In this document: piece after piece, positions 42,659 through 51,689 of the stretch
How positions within the stretch are numbered: position 1 is the stretch's first letter
How the letters are laid out: every line of letters begins with the position of its first letter
Assembly: GCA_020636045.1 (NCBI GenBank)
Contig: JACJYP010000013.1
Span: 1-64,000 of the forward strand
Direction: 5' to 3'
DNA length: 64,000 bases
Source: Lewinellaceae bacterium
Lineage (GTDB): Bacteria; Bacteroidota; Bacteroidia; Chitinophagales; Saprospiraceae
Translations under genes and position numbers: made by a program
The notes under the pieces: model-generated
What the model was told of the DNA's origin: nothing
The model's input: only the letters and a program-made list of their open reading frames with translations
Databases searched by the model: none

Positions 42659-43267
42659 TCAATAGCGATACACCGCATCGCCAAAATCGTAGTCGAGCAG
42701 GGCGTCGTCGAGCAGGGGCTCGGTGCCGAGCTGGTAGCCGTCCTTGAGGTCGTAACCCCAGAACTTGCCGACCGTCTGCCAGTAGGTGGCGGTGGCGCCG
42801 CCGCGGGTTTCCTTGATGATGGTATAAAACGGCTTGTCGAGTTGCCGTTCGATCATTTTGATGAGGACTTTCCCCTCTGTTTTGGAAAGGTTTTTCATCT
42901 GGTCTTTAAAATCCTCTTTCAGTTCCTTGTGTTCGTGCCGGACGTAGCGGCGGCGTTGCCGCTTGTTCATGTCGGCCGTTTCTTCCTGGATGTCCTCGTA
43001 CAGTTCGATCGCTTTCAGCGCAAAGGGATACACCTTGCGCGCGGCCCTGACGTAGCGGTAGTATTGCTTTTGCTCGTCGCGGTCCTTGAACTTGCGGCGG
43101 GTGGCGATTTTGACAGGCCATAGCGACATCACAAAGGTGGTGTCGCCGTTTTCGACTTCCATTCTGGCCCAGGCGCCGCCGCGCGGTACGGTGTCGACGG
43201 CCGATTGACCTGCTGCGGACAGCACGGCAAACAGCGCCGGAAGCAAAAGAAGCCCGTATTTTTTCAT
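42659..43267 (-). CDS. DUF4294-family exported protein
   Basis: A 202-residue protein with a signal peptide (MKKYGLLLLPALFAVLSAAGQ). The central charged region is typical of the Bacteroidota DUF4294 family (YYRYVRAARKVYPFALKAIELY; split here as the YVRAARKVYPFA motif, then MNKRQRRRYVR, KDQMKNLSKTEGKVLIKMIE and YTIIKETRGG). Function is unknown; conservation suggests an envelope role. It is monocistronic and divergent from the protease-like gene. Confidence 0.88.
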   Translation of the reverse strand: MKKYGLLLLPALFAVLSAAGQSAVDTVPRGGAWARMEVENGDTTFVMSLWPVKIATRRKFKDRDEQKQYYRYVRAARKVYPFALKAIELYEDIQEETADMNKRQRRRYVRHEHKELKEDFKDQMKNLSKTEGKVLIKMIERQLDKPFYTIIKETRGGATATYWQTVGKFWGYDLKDGYQLGTEPLLDDALLDYDFGDAVYRY

Positions 43268-43519
43268 GATATTCGATCAGTTTGGTGTTCGATCTTTTGA
43301 GTATTTTGTGTGCCGGACATACAAAACGACCGGAGTTGCGCTATGTTTCACCAGGCGTATGTTATGACGATTTGCGGTCTCAAATGTAACGCACCGGGAA
43401 CGGAATTCGCCGCGAAGTAAATCCCGAAACATATATCCGCGCCATTTTTTAACGCAACCTTAGCGGTTTAGGACGCGTATTATACCTTTATCGTTATTTT
43501 ATTTACATCGCTTCATCTT

Positions 43520-45295
43520 ATGAAAAGTATCATGACACGAATGGCACTTGCAGTGCCCCTGCTCCTGTTGCTGCCTTCGCGCGCGCAATCCACCACCATC
43601 ATCCCCTATCGCCACCTGGGTGAAACGGCCAGACACGCCGACGCCGTCGTACTTGCCACCGCGGAGTCATTGTTCGAGACGGCCGCCGGAACGGCTGTTT
43701 TTTACGATGCCCGCTTCAGGGTGGTATCGCGCGTACACGGCCCGGCGCCCGGCGCTGAAATGACGCTTCGCCGCTTGTCGCACCGCCACGGCGACCTGAG
43801 CGCCGAATTTGCTGGCGATTTTATTCCCGAAGAAGGAAAAACGTACCTGCTGTTCCTGAAAAACGCCGGCGATCACTGGCGACCGCTGGCGATGTGCTAT
43901 TACGTTTTCGAATCAAAAACGATCGGCGACGAGGCCTTTCTGGTACCGCAGGACGAAAGTTTCAATTTCGCGGTCGTGCCGCGCCCCGACGGCACGGTGG
44001 CCGAACCGCTGGGGGTGTACAGGCAAGACAAACTGCTCGAAATACTGCGCCAATACGACAAGGGCATCGTGAACACCTGGGACGCCTCTTCCGCCCTGAC
44101 GGGCCTGGAACCCGGCGATTTTCCGCGCGAACGCGCACTGCCCACGGGTTGCAGTTTTGATCTCGGCAGCGGACAGGCACGCTGGCAGGACGCTGCGATC
44201 AATGTTTATTACGACGACACCGACGAGCCGGCAGGATTTAGCGGTACGCTGGACAACGTACTGGCCGCAATGAACGGCAGTTATGTCGACATTGACCCGT
44301 TCAACAGCGGCCAGACGAGTTTTTCACCGGATTGCGGGGACGGTTCCATCGCAGGAAACGATTTCACGGCATTTCTGAATGGCCTGAACGGCACCCAGGC
44401 TACGCTGATCATGTTTGACGATCCGTGTAACCAGATTGCCGACCTCAGCTCATGCGAAGGTACGCTTGCCATTGGAGGCGGTTATACTTCTTCCAGTACT
44501 CATATGTACAAGGGGGATGTCTGGAAAAATGCCTTGTGGGGGTATGTTGTGGTCAACAACGGCGTACCGGCCTGTCTGACCGCTTCGGAATACGAGATCA
44601 TGCTGACACACGAACTGACGCACACGTACCGAATGGCGCACCTGAATGCATCACTGTACCCGAATCAGAACATGAACCCTTCGTGCTGCAATACGATCAA
44701 TACCAAGGATATGGAGTGTATGAATTACACCTACGATGCCAACCTGCCCGTAGAATTGATCGCTTTCGATGTACAGGTGGAGGACAACCGGCAGGTACTG
44801 CTGCACTGGAGCACCGCACAGGAAACGGACAATGCCTACTTTGCGCTGGAACGCTCCGCAGACGGCGTGCAGTTCGAATTGCTGAAAACGATACCCGGGC
44901 ACAACTCGACGGATATCAGCCACTATGAATGGACGGACAAGCAGCCCCTGCCCGGGTTGAGTTATTACCGGCTGAACCAGATCGATACGGACGGTAAGAT
45001 CAGCAGCCTGGGCGTCAGGGCGGTCAGGCTCGGCGCCGGCGACGAGTATGTACAGGTTTTTCCAAACCCGGCAGACGGCGATGCCCTGACGATCAAAACC
45101 GATCTGCCCGGCCGGTTCAACGGCACGCTCGAGGTCGTGGATATGGGTGGGCGCGTCGTGCTGCAGCGTGAATTGTCGCTCGACAGCGGCCTGCATACCC
45201 TCGTAGAGCCCATTCCGGACCTGTCGCCGGGCATTTACTGGCTCCGGCTGCGCGAAACGACGGGCACGCGCGTCGTGCGCTTTTTCAGGAACTGA
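43520..45295 (+). CDS. T9SS-secreted zincin-like protein
   Basis: A 591-residue secreted protein with a signal peptide (about 1-23). The middle part contains HELTHTYRMAH (His364 to His374), which fits the HExxHxxxxxH zinc-binding pattern of metzincin-like metalloproteases, though the usual Gly is Tyr. An ECMNYTYD sequence about 30 residues later could be the Met-turn. Residues about 415-500 are a fibronectin-like module (PVELIAFDVQVEDNRQVLL; split, then HWSTAQETDNAYF) found before T9SS domains. The C-terminus (VQVFPNPADGDALTIKT to the end) is a type A sorting domain. Proteolytic activity is likely but unproven; the family is not recognised. Confidence 0.78.
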   Translation: MKSIMTRMALAVPLLLLLPSRAQSTTIIPYRHLGETARHADAVVLATAESLFETAAGTAVFYDARFRVVSRVHGPAPGAEMTLRRLSHRHGDLSAEFAGDFIPEEGKTYLLFLKNAGDHWRPLAMCYYVFESKTIGDEAFLVPQDESFNFAVVPRPDGTVAEPLGVYRQDKLLEILRQYDKGIVNTWDASSALTGLEPGDFPRERALPTGCSFDLGSGQARWQDAAINVYYDDTDEPAGFSGTLDNVLAAMNGSYVDIDPFNSGQTSFSPDCGDGSIAGNDFTAFLNGLNGTQATLIMFDDPCNQIADLSSCEGTLAIGGGYTSSSTHMYKGDVWKNALWGYVVVNNGVPACLTASEYEIMLTHELTHTYRMAHLNASLYPNQNMNPSCCNTINTKDMECMNYTYDANLPVELIAFDVQVEDNRQVLLHWSTAQETDNAYFALERSADGVQFELLKTIPGHNSTDISHYEWTDKQPLPGLSYYRLNQIDTDGKISSLGVRAVRLGAGDEYVQVFPNPADGDALTIKTDLPGRFNGTLEVVDMGGRVVLQRELSLDSGLHTLVEPIPDLSPGIYWLRLRETTGTRVVRFFRN

Positions 45296-45312
45296 ATCAT
45301 CGCTCTGCACAT

Positions 45313-45366
45313 AAAAACCGCGCGACCTGAATTTCTGTACCGATTTGTCAGGCCGCGCGGTTTTTT
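45313..45366. terminator. Intrinsic terminator after zincin-like gene
   Basis: AAAACCGCGCG-A-CCTGA pairs with TCAGG-C-CGCGCGGTTTT, with A- and T-runs on the two sides, so it can act in both directions. Confidence 0.85.
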
Positions 45367-45429
45367 ATGATTACTTTTCGTAAAGTGGAATAACTTCCCG
45401 AAAGTTGCAGCGTAAAACCTCCCACTCCC

Positions 45430-46497
45430 ATGTACGCCATCATACTTGGCTTTATTACGGCATTCACGCTGACCTATACCATCATCCCGGTGATTATCAG
45501 GGTAGCCCGTGAACGCCGCATCTACGACCGGCCCAACGAACGCAGTTCGCACCTGGAGCCCACCCCTTCGCTGGGAGGGATCGGCATTTTCGCCGGCACG
45601 ATCTGCGCCGTCGTGCTGTGGACGCCCCTTGAGACCTTCGGCGTTCTGCAGTATATCCTCGCGGCGTTCGTGCTGATCTTTCTGATCGGCGTCATGGACG
45701 ACCTGCTGCCGCTTTCACCCACCAAAAAATTTTCGGGGCAATTGCTGGTGGCCATTATCCTGGCGTACAAGGCGGATGTGCGCATCACCAGTTTTTACGG
45801 CCTTTTCGGCGTGTATCAATTGCCCGAACTCACGAGTTTCGTGCTGTCCATCGTCGTGATCATCACCATCATCAACTCGTTCAACCTCATCGACGGGATC
45901 GACGGGCTGGCGGGGTCCATCGGCCTGCTGGCATGCGTGAGTTGGGGCGCCTGGTTCCAGGCGGCCGATTCCGCGGCACTTGCCGTGGTGGCCTTTTCGC
46001 TCGCTGGCGCCATCGTGGCTTTTATGAAATACAATTTCACGCCGGCCAAGATATTCATGGGCGACACCGGCTCCATGCTGATCGGCACGGTTTGCGCCAT
46101 CCTGGCCGTCAGTTTTATCGAACAGAACCACACGCCGCTCGCTGCGCATGTTTATCTGTTCGACGCGGCGCCCGCCATCGCGGTCGGCATCCTCATCCTG
46201 CCCTTGTACGACACCCTGCGGGTGTTTACCCAGCGCGTCATGAAAGGGCGCTCCCCTTTTTCACCCGATAAAACACATATCCACCACCTGCTGCTCGACC
46301 TCGGCATGAGCCACATGAAGGCGACCGCCGTCCTGCTGCTGATCAACCTGCTCTTTATCGTCGGTACGGTGTTGCTCAACCGGGCCGGCACCGCCCTGCT
46401 GCTTTGCCTTGAACTGGCGATCATGGCGCTGCTGACGTATTTCCTGCAGCGTATCCTGCAAAAGCGCAACCACGACGGCCGGCACCTGACCACCTGA
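45430..46497 (+). CDS. Undecaprenyl-phosphate sugar-1-phosphate transferase (WecA/TagO/MraY family)
   Basis: A 355-residue integral membrane enzyme that starts lipid-linked polysaccharide synthesis by moving a (probably N-acetylhexosamine) phosphate onto undecaprenyl phosphate. Motifs seen are DRPNERSSHLEPTPSLGGIG near the N-terminus, GVMDDLLPLSPTKKF with the catalytic acidic pair, INSFNLIDGIDGLA, FNF-like YNFTPAKIFMGDTGS, and the cytoplasmic HIHHLLLDLG loop with its His cluster. These are diagnostic of the WecA/TagO branch. The donor sugar cannot be told. The next gene starts 34 bp later, so the two may be co-transcribed. Confidence 0.92.
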   Translation: MYAIILGFITAFTLTYTIIPVIIRVARERRIYDRPNERSSHLEPTPSLGGIGIFAGTICAVVLWTPLETFGVLQYILAAFVLIFLIGVMDDLLPLSPTKKFSGQLLVAIILAYKADVRITSFYGLFGVYQLPELTSFVLSIVVIITIINSFNLIDGIDGLAGSIGLLACVSWGAWFQAADSAALAVVAFSLAGAIVAFMKYNFTPAKIFMGDTGSMLIGTVCAILAVSFIEQNHTPLAAHVYLFDAAPAIAVGILILPLYDTLRVFTQRVMKGRSPFSPDKTHIHHLLLDLGMSHMKATAVLLLINLLFIVGTVLLNRAGTALLLCLELAIMALLTYFLQRILQKRNHDGRHLTT

Positions 46498-46531
46498 CCG
46501 CAGGTAATAAATCCTTGTGTACATTCGCAGC

Positions 46532-47740
46532 ATGGATACCCGTGCGCAGCATCAGTCGGAAACAGCGAGGGCCTGGCGGCGCTTCCGGCGCAACCGGCCG
46601 GCCCTGGCAGGCGCCTGGTTTATCGCGCTGTCGCTGCTGGTTGCACTTTTGGGGTATGCCCTCGCTCCGGATCACAGTCCCGACGCCAACACACAAATAC
46701 CGGAAATCGCCCTGCGCAACCCGGGTTTTCGCGCCGAAATGCTGGCCATTCGCCTCGGCCGCCGGCCGGAAAACCAAAGTTGGTGGTCATTTCTGCTGCA
46801 CGGCCGCCCCGACGACCATCGCCTGATCGCCGTCGAACCCGGTAGCCTGCGCGCGTCAGGAGATTCCATCTATTTCAGTCGATTCGACCGGCCCGGCCGG
46901 GAGGAATCGATGCACCTGGCGAGGGTGTTTTATGCCGTTCGCGACAGCATATGGAAAGAGGCGGGAGCGTGGATGTTTCGCGATGGCGACGGCGTCGTGC
47001 AAAGGTTTTCAGCAGGCGCGTTGACAAAACGCTACCGCGAAGACCCTCCTCTGCAAAGCAGGCTTTTTCTCCTCGGCACCGACAAATACGGTCGTTGCAT
47101 GTTCAGCCGCCTGTTGCTGGGTTTCCGGGTTTCGCTGCTGGTCGGATGCATCGCAGTGGCGATCTCGCTTACGATCGGCGTGGCCCTGGGCGCACTGGGC
47201 GGCTATTTCGGCGGCCGGCTCGACGATCTGATCATGCTCATCGTCAACACGGTGTGGTCCATCCCTACCCTGCTGCTGGTGTTTGCCATCGTGCTGGCCC
47301 TGGGTCGCGGCATCGGCATCATTTTTCTTGCGGTCGGCCTGACGATGTGGGTCGACGTGGCGCGCGTGGTGCGCGGGCAGGTGCTTTCGCTGCGCGAACT
47401 GCCTTTCGTCGAAGCGGCGCGCAGCATGGGATTCGGGTCGGGTCGCATTGTGCTGCGCCATATCCTGCCCAATCTGCTCGGGCCGGTCATGGTAGTTGCT
47501 GCCGGCAACTTCGCTACGGCCATCCTGATCGAGTCGGGATTGAGTTATCTTGGCTTCGGCGTTCAGCCGCCTGCGCCTTCCTGGGGTGGCATGCTCAATG
47601 AAAATTACGGATACGCCATCAGCGGGAAACCGTTCCTGGCCCTGGCGCCTGCAATGGCCATCGCCCTTACTGTACTGGCGTTCAACCTCGTGGGAAACGG
47701 CCTGCGCGATGCCCTCGATGTGAAAGGCATTAAAGGTTAA
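46532..47740 (+). CDS. DppC/OppC-type ABC transporter permease with large periplasmic insert
   Basis: A 402-residue inner-membrane permease. The first helix (about 28-50) is followed by an insert of about 140 residues. The BPD-type permease domain then begins at FLLGTDKYGRCMFSRLLLG and carries the EAA loop with G (LPFVEAARSMGFGSGRIVLR), ending NLVGNGLRDALDVK. It belongs to the dipeptide/oligopeptide transporter group, but no partner permease, ATPase or binding protein is adjacent. The ATG at 46532 is chosen over a GTG five codons earlier. Substrate unknown. Confidence 0.88.
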   Translation: MDTRAQHQSETARAWRRFRRNRPALAGAWFIALSLLVALLGYALAPDHSPDANTQIPEIALRNPGFRAEMLAIRLGRRPENQSWWSFLLHGRPDDHRLIAVEPGSLRASGDSIYFSRFDRPGREESMHLARVFYAVRDSIWKEAGAWMFRDGDGVVQRFSAGALTKRYREDPPLQSRLFLLGTDKYGRCMFSRLLLGFRVSLLVGCIAVAISLTIGVALGALGGYFGGRLDDLIMLIVNTVWSIPTLLLVFAIVLALGRGIGIIFLAVGLTMWVDVARVVRGQVLSLRELPFVEAARSMGFGSGRIVLRHILPNLLGPVMVVAAGNFATAILIESGLSYLGFGVQPPAPSWGGMLNENYGYAISGKPFLALAPAMAIALTVLAFNLVGNGLRDALDVKGIKG

Positions 47741-47823
47741 ATTTTTCTCAAACTCCGTTTTATGCGCCATGTATTGGCCGATCGGGGGCATCTTTGTCTG
47801 ATACATCACCAACCTTCCGCACT

Positions 47824-49455
47824 ATGAAAAATAATCTACTACTTCTGCTGTCTGTGATCTTTTTCGCTGCCCCGCTTCGGGCGCAGACTCCGCTTCCCTC
47901 CGTGCAGGAGGTGTACCAGATCTTCAAAAACAAGTGCATCACCTGCCACGACCATGCATCTCCCGAAGCCGGACTCGACCTGGAGGGAACCGGCTCGACG
48001 GAACTGCTCCGCGCCATCAACGTAGCGCAAAAACTGGTGAACGTCGATCCGACCAACATTTTTGCCGGCAACAGCGGCCTCAAACGCGTGTATCCAGGGC
48101 GCCCCGACCGCAGTTTTTTGTTCCGCAAGATCAACAACGGGCTGGAATCCACCATTGCTGCGCTGCATGCCGAAGAAGGCGAATCCATGCCGCAGTCGCC
48201 TTCTACCCCGCTGACGAACCTGGAAAAGGAGATCATCCGGCAATGGATCCTTTTTGGCGCCAAGACGACAGGGGTTTCTTTTGACAAATCGGTCGTAGAG
48301 AGTTTTTACAATGTCGGCGGCCAGAAATCCTTCCCGGACGGCCCGCCTCCGCCGCCTGCTCCGGGCGAAGGCTTTCAGATCAAAATGGGACCTTTTTATC
48401 TGCCGCCCGACGGTGAACTTGAGTATTTTCAGAAATACGAACTCTCGCTGCCTGCCAACATCGAGGTCAACCGCATGGAAATGCTCATTTCAGGCTACTC
48501 CCACCACTTCATCGTGTATAATTTCGAGGGCACAGGCGCCAATGCCGTGCCGCACGGCCTGCGCCTCAATGCCAACCACGACCAGATCAACCTCGTGGCC
48601 GCCGTGCAGGAACAAACGGACCTGCACCTGCCGCAGGGAACCGCTTTCAGGTGGGAAAAAGATATCACCCTGGACCTCAATGCGCACTACATCAATTATT
48701 CGCTGCTGTTGCCGTATCAGTGCGAAGTATACGTCAACGTGTACACGCAACCCGTGGGAACGGCGCAACAGCAGATGTACGCCACATTGCTCGTCAATCC
48801 GTTTATCCCGATCCCGAACAACGGCAACCTGATCACCTATTCAAAACCGGAATTCCAGTTTGGCGCAGGCACCCTGTACGTGTGGGGGCTCATGGGGCAT
48901 ACTCACAAATACGGGCGCAGTTACAAGGTTTGGAAACGGCTGGCCAGCGGCCAGAAGGGCGAACTGATCTACGACGCTTCCTGTCCGCTCGGCATACCGG
49001 GATGCCCTACACAATTTTTTGATTATCAGCACATCCCGTTGCGGTACTGGGAACCACTGATGCCGATCAACTGGAATACAGGCATCATCCACGAGGCGTC
49101 CTGGGTCAATGAAGGACCGGAAAGCGTGGCGTTCGGACCGACTTCCGACGACGAAATGATGGTCCTGATCGCATTTTACACCCTGGCGCCGGTCACGGTT
49201 GATACAGAAGAACCCGCTGAAACGGCGCAACAGGTGCTGACTTCGCCGAACCCGACCAACGGGGCCATCCGAATCACGGTACCGGGTGTTGCAGAAGTGC
49301 GAAGGTTCGGTTTGTTCGACCTGACGGGCCGGCAACTGTTGAGCAGAAACGATATCCCCTCCAATGCGTTCGAACTCGATCTGGGCCTTTTGCCGAATGG
49401 CATTTACGTGTTCAATGCGGATGGCAGGACGGGAAAAATTGTGGTGGAGCACTGA
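47824..49455 (+). CDS. T9SS-secreted protein with cytochrome-c motif and copper-monooxygenase-like domain
   Basis: A 543-residue secreted protein. A signal peptide (about 1-21) is followed by a c-type cytochrome-like module with CITCH (Cys38 to His42) and an MPQSP Met candidate. Residues about 185-450 resemble the copper type II, ascorbate-dependent monooxygenase/PHM fold: SGYSHHFIVYNF, LNAHYINYS, and MGHTHKYGRSYKVW supply His/Met copper-ligand candidates. The C-terminus (VLTSPNPTNGAIRITV to the end) is a T9SS sorting domain. Heme and copper in one secreted polypeptide suggest an outer-surface oxidase; this is inferred. It has its own transcript after the permease gene. Confidence 0.8.
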   Translation: MKNNLLLLLSVIFFAAPLRAQTPLPSVQEVYQIFKNKCITCHDHASPEAGLDLEGTGSTELLRAINVAQKLVNVDPTNIFAGNSGLKRVYPGRPDRSFLFRKINNGLESTIAALHAEEGESMPQSPSTPLTNLEKEIIRQWILFGAKTTGVSFDKSVVESFYNVGGQKSFPDGPPPPPAPGEGFQIKMGPFYLPPDGELEYFQKYELSLPANIEVNRMEMLISGYSHHFIVYNFEGTGANAVPHGLRLNANHDQINLVAAVQEQTDLHLPQGTAFRWEKDITLDLNAHYINYSLLLPYQCEVYVNVYTQPVGTAQQQMYATLLVNPFIPIPNNGNLITYSKPEFQFGAGTLYVWGLMGHTHKYGRSYKVWKRLASGQKGELIYDASCPLGIPGCPTQFFDYQHIPLRYWEPLMPINWNTGIIHEASWVNEGPESVAFGPTSDDEMMVLIAFYTLAPVTVDTEEPAETAQQVLTSPNPTNGAIRITVPGVAEVRRFGLFDLTGRQLLSRNDIPSNAFELDLGLLPNGIYVFNADGRTGKIVVEH

Positions 49456-49639
49456 TGCAGGCGATGCTGCCAGTGTAAATATGGGCCATCCCGAATTTTT
49501 CAACCCGCGATTTTCAGTCGCTGGATTTGCGAAAAGAAGAAAATTGAACCGTTTTAACGGTTTTATTGGCTTGGCAGTCGGAAACGGTTAAACCCGTTGA
49601 ATATCTGCTTGTTTTGTTTGCCCACTCCAGCACGCGCGC

Positions 49640-49713
49640 ATATTCCCGTTAGGGAATGCCTGTTTATAGGCAGGCGCCATTGCCCATCAATAACCCCATC
49701 GGGGTTTCCTGTT
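49640..49713 (-). repeat. Dispersed palindromic element, copy 2
   Basis: ATTCCC-GTTA-GGGAAT hairpin followed by CCTGTTTATAGG and ACCCC-ATC-GGGGT. Same order of parts as the copy at 41960. Confidence 0.7.
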
Positions 49714-49725
49714 AATATCAAAGGA

Positions 49726-49792
49726 AACCCCGATGGGGTTGCGTATGAGATTGTTCCTTGTATGCTATAAAGAGGGATTCCCTCCGGGAATG
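49726..49792 (+). repeat. Dispersed palindromic element, copy 3
   Basis: AACCCC-GAT-GGGGTT hairpin, then TTGTTCCTTGTATGCTATAA, then GGATTCCC-TCC-GGGAAT. It is inverted relative to copy 2 and matches the minus strand of copy 1. Confidence 0.7.
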
Positions 49793-49852
49793 AGCCTTTG
49801 GGTACAATATGCGGATAGTCATTTTAAACATTCGGGATGGCTCTTTTTCGCG

Positions 49853-50596
49853 CTACTCGTCGCCGTAATACGCTGCCGCGCGTTTTTCCAGTTCGGACAT
49901 CGGAAAAACATCTTTCAGCCGGTATTCGAACTGCACCTGCGCATTCTGGCCGAACGACTTGCGGTAATAGACCAGTCCGAGGCCTTTGGCGTACCATTCT
50001 TCGCCCCGCCCTTCTATTTCGAGCGCGCCCTCGCTTTCGTTGCCGATCACTTCGCGCAGACCGAAACGCACGCAGGGGTACTGCGCTCCCTGGAATTCAA
50101 AGGCCGGACCTTCCCCCAGAAAGACGCGATTGCGAATGATATAGATCGTTGTTGCAGAATCGAGCACAGGATGGTATTTCATGCGAAACAGAAACACCCC
50201 GCTTGAGTCGCGCACCCTGAACGGGAACACATCGGGGGCTTCTACAACGGCGGTCGTTTGTTGCTGCCGCTCCGTTTCCCAATCCGTTTCATACAGGAAA
50301 TATTCATTCACCTGCGAGCCGCTCGAAACGATCTTCTCCCGCACGATCTGGCCGATCTGAAAACGCCTGTCGTAATAAGTGCCCGTGAGAAACAGGCCGC
50401 TGTCGAGTTTGAACGAGCGGTAGTACCAGTATTCCGGCGATGAGGAGTCGCCCCTGGCAAGGTCGTATTCATATACTTTGCCGCTGCGCAATTCATCCAC
50501 CGGAAAGTAATAATCGCTGATATCACGCTTGCCGTCGTTGGAGCAAGCAAACGCGAAAAACAGACAAAAAGCCCCGACACCGAACAGAAAACGCAT
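49853..50596 (-). CDS. Lipoprotein, unknown function
   Basis: A 247-residue protein starting MRFLFGVGAFCLFFAFACSN, a clear lipoprotein signal. The mature part is beta-rich with repeated strands of alternating charge (YEYDLARGDSSSPEYWYYRS; YYRKSFGQNAQVQFEYRL), compatible with a lipocalin- or LolA-like fold, but no family is recognised. The upstream extension of the frame to 50884 overlaps the end of the UbiA-like gene and is not used. Both are on the same strand with a gap of about 90 bp. Confidence 0.65.
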   Translation of the reverse strand: MRFLFGVGAFCLFFAFACSNDGKRDISDYYFPVDELRSGKVYEYDLARGDSSSPEYWYYRSFKLDSGLFLTGTYYDRRFQIGQIVREKIVSSGSQVNEYFLYETDWETERQQQTTAVVEAPDVFPFRVRDSSGVFLFRMKYHPVLDSATTIYIIRNRVFLGEGPAFEFQGAQYPCVRFGLREVIGNESEGALEIEGRGEEWYAKGLGLVYYRKSFGQNAQVQFEYRLKDVFPMSELEKRAAAYYGDE

Positions 50597-50688
50597 GAAA
50601 AAGCACGTATTTTTTGAAGCAAAGAACGGGAAGTTTGTCCAACCCGCTGGCAAAAGCCCTGCCAAATAGCCCGCCGGCGCCGCGCAAT

Positions 50689-51483
50689 TCAGAGCATTTC
50701 CGCCGCCGCCGCCATCAAAAACTGGATGGGCATCAGCGCGTCGATCAGGATTTTTTGCCAGTCTTTCCGCATCGTGGCGCGCATCAGATAGCGCAGCCAC
50801 CACGTGCTCAGCGCCAGCGAGGCGATCAGTGCCAGCGTATACGCCGGGGAGAATATCCGCAGGAAAGTGTTTACGACGTAGCATAGTGCTGCGGCGAGCA
50901 GCACGAGATCGATCAGGCGAAATGTTTTTTCAGGGCCGATGCGCGCCGCCAGGGTGGTGAAACCGCGCCTGCGGTCGTAGGCAAGGTCGCTGAGGTCGTA
51001 AGCCAGCGCCAGCGCGCCGATGAACAGGGCTCTCCCGATAAAAACGAAACTTCCGTCCCCCCAGGATTCCGGCGGCAGGGGAAGCCATACCGTGACCGTT
51101 GCCCAGGTGAGGCCGACCACGACCGGTTTGGCGACCGGCATCCCGCGCAGCCCCGCGCGACCCGGACGCTGCATGCCGTAGTAGAGCAACCACAACAACA
51201 AGGGTACGACCGAAAGCATCTGCCACGAAACGAGGTGGCGCGCCTCCACCGCCGGCCACAGGAAACACACCCCGCCGAAAAGTCCTGCCAACCAGGCGGC
51301 GCCTTTTATCCGTCTGTTGGGATGGGTGAAGCCATAGGCAAAGATGGTGCTGCCCAGCACGTACCCGTCAAGCCAGTCCGGCTGCAGGGGCATGCCGAGC
51401 AGCAGGCGGGTTTGCTGCAACATCGCCAGGGCGCAGATGCCGATCCAGCACAACCGGAAGATCCATTTCAGCGTGGTGATCAA
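50689..51483 (-). CDS. UbiA-like membrane prenyltransferase family protein
   Basis: A 264-residue polytopic membrane protein with about eight helices. The sequence DLSDLAYDRRRGFTTLAARIG fits the second acidic motif (DxxDxxxDxxxG) of UbiA-type enzymes, which attach isoprenoid chains to aromatic or other acceptors. The first acidic motif (NDxxD) is not recognisable, so catalytic ability is doubtful. The open frame offers only TTG at 51483 or an internal ATG about 20 codons later; TTG keeps the first helix. Confidence 0.65.
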   Translation of the reverse strand: MITTLKWIFRLCWIGICALAMLQQTRLLLGMPLQPDWLDGYVLGSTIFAYGFTHPNRRIKGAAWLAGLFGGVCFLWPAVEARHLVSWQMLSVVPLLLWLLYYGMQRPGRAGLRGMPVAKPVVVGLTWATVTVWLPLPPESWGDGSFVFIGRALFIGALALAYDLSDLAYDRRRGFTTLAARIGPEKTFRLIDLVLLAAALCYVVNTFLRIFSPAYTLALIASLALSTWWLRYLMRATMRKDWQKILIDALMPIQFLMAAAAEML

Positions 51484-51689
51484 ATTGCCGTGAACTTACA
51501 AATACCTTCAAACTTGCCGGCCAAAAGCCTGCGTTCCTGTACTTTAACGCGGATATAACATCCGTTAGGAAAATTTTTTGCGTAAACAAGTGTTAAAATG
51601 CCCTGTTAAATGTTAGCCTCGATTTAAACCCGCGCGTCCCTTGCAACCGGCGCGCATACAACGGGCCCAAACAAAAAAATCATATAGCC

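Larger units (their letters stand above)
49456..49852. other. 397-bp intergenic region with inverted dispersed elements
   Basis: There is no gene. Two copies of the palindromic element seen at 41960 lie here in opposite orientation (49640-49713 and 49726-49792), with ACCCC/GGGGT hairpins facing each other at the centre. Confidence 0.75.

Noticed and set aside
50597..50884. N-terminal extension of the lipoprotein frame
   Set aside because: It overlaps the end of the UbiA-like gene and contains no signal. The lipoprotein signal begins at 50596.
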